A stretch of 64,000 nt of DNA from Pieris napi (taxonomy: Eukaryota; Arthropoda; Insecta; Lepidoptera; Pieridae): contig NC_062248.1 of NCBI RefSeq assembly GCF_905475465.1, forward strand, positions 1,674,001 to 1,738,000. Reading direction: 5' to 3'. This document shows, piece by piece, positions 52,801 through 58,800 of this stretch. The notes under the pieces were generated by a model. It was not told the origin of the DNA and did no database searches. It saw only the letters and a list, made by a program, of their open reading frames with translations. The position numbers were made by a program, and so were the translations under genes. The stretch's first letter is position 1, and every line of letters begins with the position of its first letter.

Positions 52801-55800
52801 CACTAAAACACCTATTTTAAGATTAAAACATCATCAGTATTTAGTCTATATTAATGTACATAATACCAACATATGACTCATTATTTTTTTAAAGTAAATT
52901 TCTAGTAATTAAAATTAATTGCTGCAAATCGTATTAGCAATGCGTTGATTTATGTGCTGTAAAATCTCTGTTTTGATAATTTTAATTGCTTCTAGTAAAC
53001 AACAAATCTAAGGGTTATCGTCCACAAGAACAAAAGCAGACAATAAGGGTCCCCGCACATGGGCCACCGGCCACAACCACAAAACGCCGCTTCTGGCATA
53101 TTTCCTGTAATTTTCATACATTTTATGGACTCGCCGCACACGGTTGGCGCCGGTGGCGGCCACACGCTACAAATCGTCGCAGCTTGCTTCTTGTGGCTCG
53201 CACCGGCCACTAAACGCCGACACAAAAAGCCGCCACACGCCACTCGCGCGTTTCCGCGCCCCTCTCTCCCTTACCTCAGTTAACGTAGTAGTTTGTGTTT
53301 CATATAGGTAGATAAATATGGATATAGAATTATTTATATCAGAGATACAATCCCGTCCTGCGATTTGGGATTCAAAAAGTGATAGTTTTAGTAATAGAGG
53401 AGAAAAAGTGAAGGCCTGGGAAGAAATCTCGTGTTACTGGCCAGCCTGTATTTTGTATATTTTCGAGTCCCACTATTTTCAAAGTGTGACGAAAATTGTA
53501 ACCATCCCTTTTGCGAATAAAGTTGTGCAAAATGCAACAAGATTTCACAATGTCTTCTGAGAAATGAACAGAAGTGTTTAATAGGCGATGTAATATTCTC
53601 CATTTGTTTGCTAGTACGCCGAAGGTACACTCAATGCAATGTCTGGCACGGCTTAACCTATAATTGAAAACTTTTTTGTCTAAGTCCAAATATTGTCCAG
53701 AATATGGCCTCATCATATTTTCACTGAGGCCAAATGCTTCATCATGTATAGTTCAATGGTTGTCGATTACCGACCTGTCGTGGTGACGGGATATTTAATG
53801 TCTTTCTGTGTATCCAATAACTATGGTTTCGTCTTCTACGACGACGTCTTTATATCAAAAGTAGCGCAATTAAACCTTCTTCGTCAGAGTCCATTATGAT
53901 ACTGCAGGCAAGGGTTAAAAAAAGTAGCAGCCACCGACCGCAAGTGTCGACCACCGGCCACAAGTGGCTGTCGCGCGCTTCAGCTACGTTTGTAGCCGCT
54001 TCTAGCTTCTCGTGGCGGCGTTTGTGGCTGTGGCGTGTGGCCCGTGTGCGGCGACAGTAAGATATTCTTGGATTCTTGGATTAAGGGTATTGAGAAACTT
54101 GACGTGTGACTCGTATCAAGAACGTAATGCATACAGAAATCTCATGAAGCAGATCTCTCTCAGAATCTGTCATGGATTTTTACACACGAGAAGTGTATTC
54201 GTATGTTTAGTAAAGTTTGAAGTAAGTACAACATAAGCGGAAATATCATTAACAGCTCTGTCTAAGTTAAAATATTTAGTAAATAATTATGAACTAAATA
54301 TCAAAAGTATGATTCACGGTTCAATATGTAAAATTATTATTATTAATATATCTTTAGACTATTATTTATGTGTGAATCTGAGAACGGCGATGAGTGGAAA
54401 GGTTCTCCCGATTTCCCATTATAAGTTTTCTTAAATATTAAAATCTATTAGTTTAGTAACTTTGAAGGATGCGTCATGATACAAGTACAATGTACATATA
54501 TAAAAAGTTCACATTAAATTGTTATATCTCGGTCAATTTCACCTGTTATCAACACTCCGTCAGTTCTGAATTGTGTAATGCACACTCACTACTGTATGTA
54601 CATATATAATATATTTATTCATAAAAAGTTACACTTTCATTTTTTTTTATAGAACACAGGGCAAACGGGCAGAAGGCTTACCTGATGTTAAGTGATATCG
54701 CCGCCCATGGACACTCAATGCCAGAGGGCTCGCGAGTGCGTTGCCGGCCTTTTAAGAATTGGTACGCTCTTTTCTAGAACAACCCTAAGTCGAATTGGTT
54801 CGGAAATACTTCAGTGGGCAGCTGGTTCCTCAAAGCCACGCGCGGCAAAAACTGCCTTAAAAAATGCTCAGTTGTGGAACGACGGACGTCGAGGAGATAC
54901 GGGATCGTGATTCGATCGAGATCGTCGATGTGATAAACCATGCCTCGCAAAAACAGCAATGTTCCAAAACTTGTTCCTTTCAAACCCTCGCCACATATAC
55001 ACTAGAAATCGATTTCTAAAAACGTAATCCGATACGAAATAATTCTGAACATACCTTTCAGTTGAATTGTAAAACATAGCAGCTTGTCGTTTCAAATCAT
55101 CTGTCACCGCATTGTCTTCATTCATTGTTACACACAATTTATTTACGATTATTTCACAAACACTGGACGGCAAGTCTTTCGTCGCCCGCGCCACCTAACA
55201 ACTGTCGAGTGTCGAATGAATGTGCACGCACGCGATTTTCCCCCCTCGGCCCGCTATGTTATAATAACATACCTGCAATGGCTCAACCGGTTTGTTGACA
55301 AAAAATATTCAAGTTATATGTTACTTATCGTGGCATTTCTTTTCCAAATTTAATACGTATTATTGAGACAAATTGGGCTATTCTGTTGTCGTGTTTAAAG
55401 GCCGATTTACATTATCTTAGTGTTTAGGAGAGTGCTTTAGTACAACTTGAAAGGCAAGTTCTTTAGCGTAGCGTTTACTAAAGCAAGTAGCGTTTACTTG
55501 TTTCAACTAAAGTACTATCCTAAAGCACTCTCCTAAACACTAAGATAATGTAAATCGGCCTTTATAGTGTGATTTGAGGACCTCCACCTTTGAACTTCCT
55601 CCACGGCGCGGCGTAGAGGTTAGCATAAATACCAATTTATAATCTGGAGGGCAATTTAAACTTAACTGTCCTATTGGGGACTTCAAAACTTTCCTTGGAA
55701 CAAAAATTAAGTTTTACGTTACCTTTCTGACTATTGTTAAAGATATAAAGAAGTATTACTAGCAGCTATTCTTATCCATACAATTTAATCACTAAAGCGT

Positions 55801-58800
55801 AAAAAAAATATTTACCGATTGTATTTCTTTTAGAAAGTCCTTCATCAATGTGAACGAATCAGTAAAATACGCCAAACATTCGCCCACTTGAAGTTATGAC
55901 GCGATTACTCAATGGAAAATCAATACGATAAGGCGCCACTTAGGTTGTAATAGTAATATATTATGGAATAAAATTGTAAATAATGAGAAAAGATTATAAA
56001 AAATCATTAAAGCCGAATTTACATTACGAAACTAGTGGCTCGGAATTAGTTTTATGACATAAATTTCATCAACAATTTCACGTGTAAATTTACAGTTTCA
56101 TAATGCATGCATCGGTTTCGCGACACTGGATAAATTTCGTGCCATGCGCATATTTTTTGTAAAACTAATGTCACGCAACTACTTTAACGATGAAAACGCG
56201 ACACGAAACTAGTGTCGCGAAAGCATTTGCACAGGGCAGACGTGTGTGTTTGAGTGCATCGTGCAGCTAAATGACCGCCAAAATATCAAAAACCAACGTC
56301 TTTTCTTTCGAGATAACCTTTTTCGAATTGTATATATTAACATCTGTACCACGACGTTCTGCATCGCAAAATGAAGCTTTGATGTTGACAGAGCCATGTC
56401 GTTGGTGATACTGTTGATTTCACGACACTATTATTTTTTGTTAAAGTAGTTTCACACGTGCTGCAACTATTTTCATGAAACTCATTCCAACATGCATAAC
56501 ACTAGTTTCGTAATGTAAATTCGGCTTAACATATAGTTTCCTAGGTTGGCTATCAAAGTAGACATACCATTAAACTCAAACTCAAACTAACTTAATATTC
56601 AAAATTCAAATTCAAAAATCATTTATTCACGTAGGTAACACAATGTACACTTGTGATTCGTCATTAAAGAAATAAATATTAATGCTTCTAATTTTACATT
56701 TACTGCCAGTTCTCAAATCAAGGGCGTAGAACGGAAGAGAAGAACTGGCAATAAACTCTCCGCCACTCTTTTTAATCGCCATGTTTTTTTTTTTTTTTTT
56801 TACACAACGTTTGTAAGGAGCTGCAACCATTACACCATGTTCCACATGACTTTTTAAGTAATTAATAATAATAACATAAATAAAAACAAAGACTTGTCCC
56901 CTATCAGCAGGAGGCATGGTGAAATAGGAGCACGCACTTACATTCTCGTGGGAACAACACGCAAACACATAGTCGAAATAATTAACATCACCGCATACAC
57001 GAATTCAAGTACGACCAGTCACCACAAGTAGCACCCGTTCACGAGTATGACGCATGGCCAGCCATCGGCCCCCTCGCCATATTTTAGGGAGAGAGACAAC
57101 CCGACGCATGGACGCCGCCACAAGCAATGACATTTAAGCGAGCATGACGATCCTTGAAACGTGGACTTGGCTACATAAGAAAATAATAATAATACTGAAA
57201 TAATTGGATACCACATGGATCACGGTTTGTTCCCACTTTACATTAAAACAGTCGTGGATGTTGACGATCGCCCCGGAGTCTGGAAATGCAGCCGAGAGAT
57301 TCAGTCGTGTTACCTATAATACATACTGGAGCAACTTATATCCAAGCACTAGGATCGTTTAAATATTCATTTATATTATAATAAGCCTTAGCAAGCAGTT
57401 TTACTTTAATGTACGATTTAAATTTATTTATTGACAACGCTTGTATCTCACTAGGGATTTTGTTGAAAAAACGTATACAATTGCCTTGGAAAGAATTACT
57501 CGTTTTATGCAGCCTTCTGGTTGGTGCGCTAATTTTGTCTTTATTACGAGTACTATAATTATGGAAGCTACTATTATTTTTAAAGATATCTATATTTTTC
57601 CGCACATACAAAATATTCTCATAAATGTATTGACTTGCCAGAGTCAAAATATGTAATTCCTTAAATTTGCTTCGGACCGACTCCCGTGGGGACAACCCAC
57701 AGATCGCTCTTATAGCCCGCTTTTGCACCACAAATATCGATTTAATACATATAGGTAACCAAGTACACTTATGAACGTCAACAGAAAAGATGTTAAATTG
57801 ATTCTAAATTTACATTTATAACCAGTTCGAAAGTCATGGGGATAGAGTAGGCAAGAACAGCCCTGCGAACCTGTAACTCACTTTTTGAACTCACACAGCG
57901 GTTTTTACAGCGGTGGTAGCGCTCAAATCAGTCGTGAAGCAGTCATTTTATGATTTGACATTCCGATAAGAAGAGGGCTTGCAGTTTATTGTTTATCAGA
58001 ATGCCAAATCGTAAGTTACAGAATCGTAAGGCTGGCTAGATACTCTCCGCCATTCTTTTAAACTGGTAATTAAAATTAAAATAACAGAACAATATACTAA
58101 CTAAAACCCAAATATAAGCCAAAAGTTTACATTTCTGCTTACAAAATAATTAATTCTGTAAGTAATGCAACTATGAATATGACTTTGAGAGGATTCAAGG
58201 TAATTATTAGATAGTCTTTAGAAATATTTGATTGCTATACTGATGTATTAAGTGAACAAGAAACACTTAAATTGTTAAAAAAACAACAGGCATATAGCTA
58301 ACAAGCAATCTCTCCCAGGCGACCCTATTATAGAAAAAAATACTATGGGGAGGCAAGAAGTGCGACACTAAGTTAATAAAAACTACAACTAAAATAATAA
58401 GGTATTTTATATTAATATAAAATTAAAAAAATATCTTCCCGAGCCTTACTAAAAAAATACCCAACATAATTTTTTTAACTATACATTAAATTTATATGAA
58501 TTGTCTTTGTATTTCTAATGTATCTTCTGTGTATATTAAAATTTAGTATATTATATTGAATGGTGCTTAACTTTAGTTTATATTAAAATTAGAATATTTT
58601 GTAAAGATGCAATATACTAAAGAATTTCATTATTAAACTTTTTTTTTAATATTTAAAGAAATAATAAATCTATACAACAAGTAAGATTTTTTACTATTGT
58701 TCTCAGGTATTTGACAACATTATATTCATTTATTTTATTTTTACATCACAAAATTAGGTGTCATTTACATTCAAATAATTTCAATTAGTTGGTTGTTGTG

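Noticed and set aside
52992..53283. Three overlapping frames of 74-83 codons rich in Cys, His, Pro and Gly
   Set aside because: They come from the GC-rich inverted end of the Harbinger element.
57336..57731. 131-residue frame as a host gene
   Set aside because: It matches LINE RT C-termini and is cut by another repeat.
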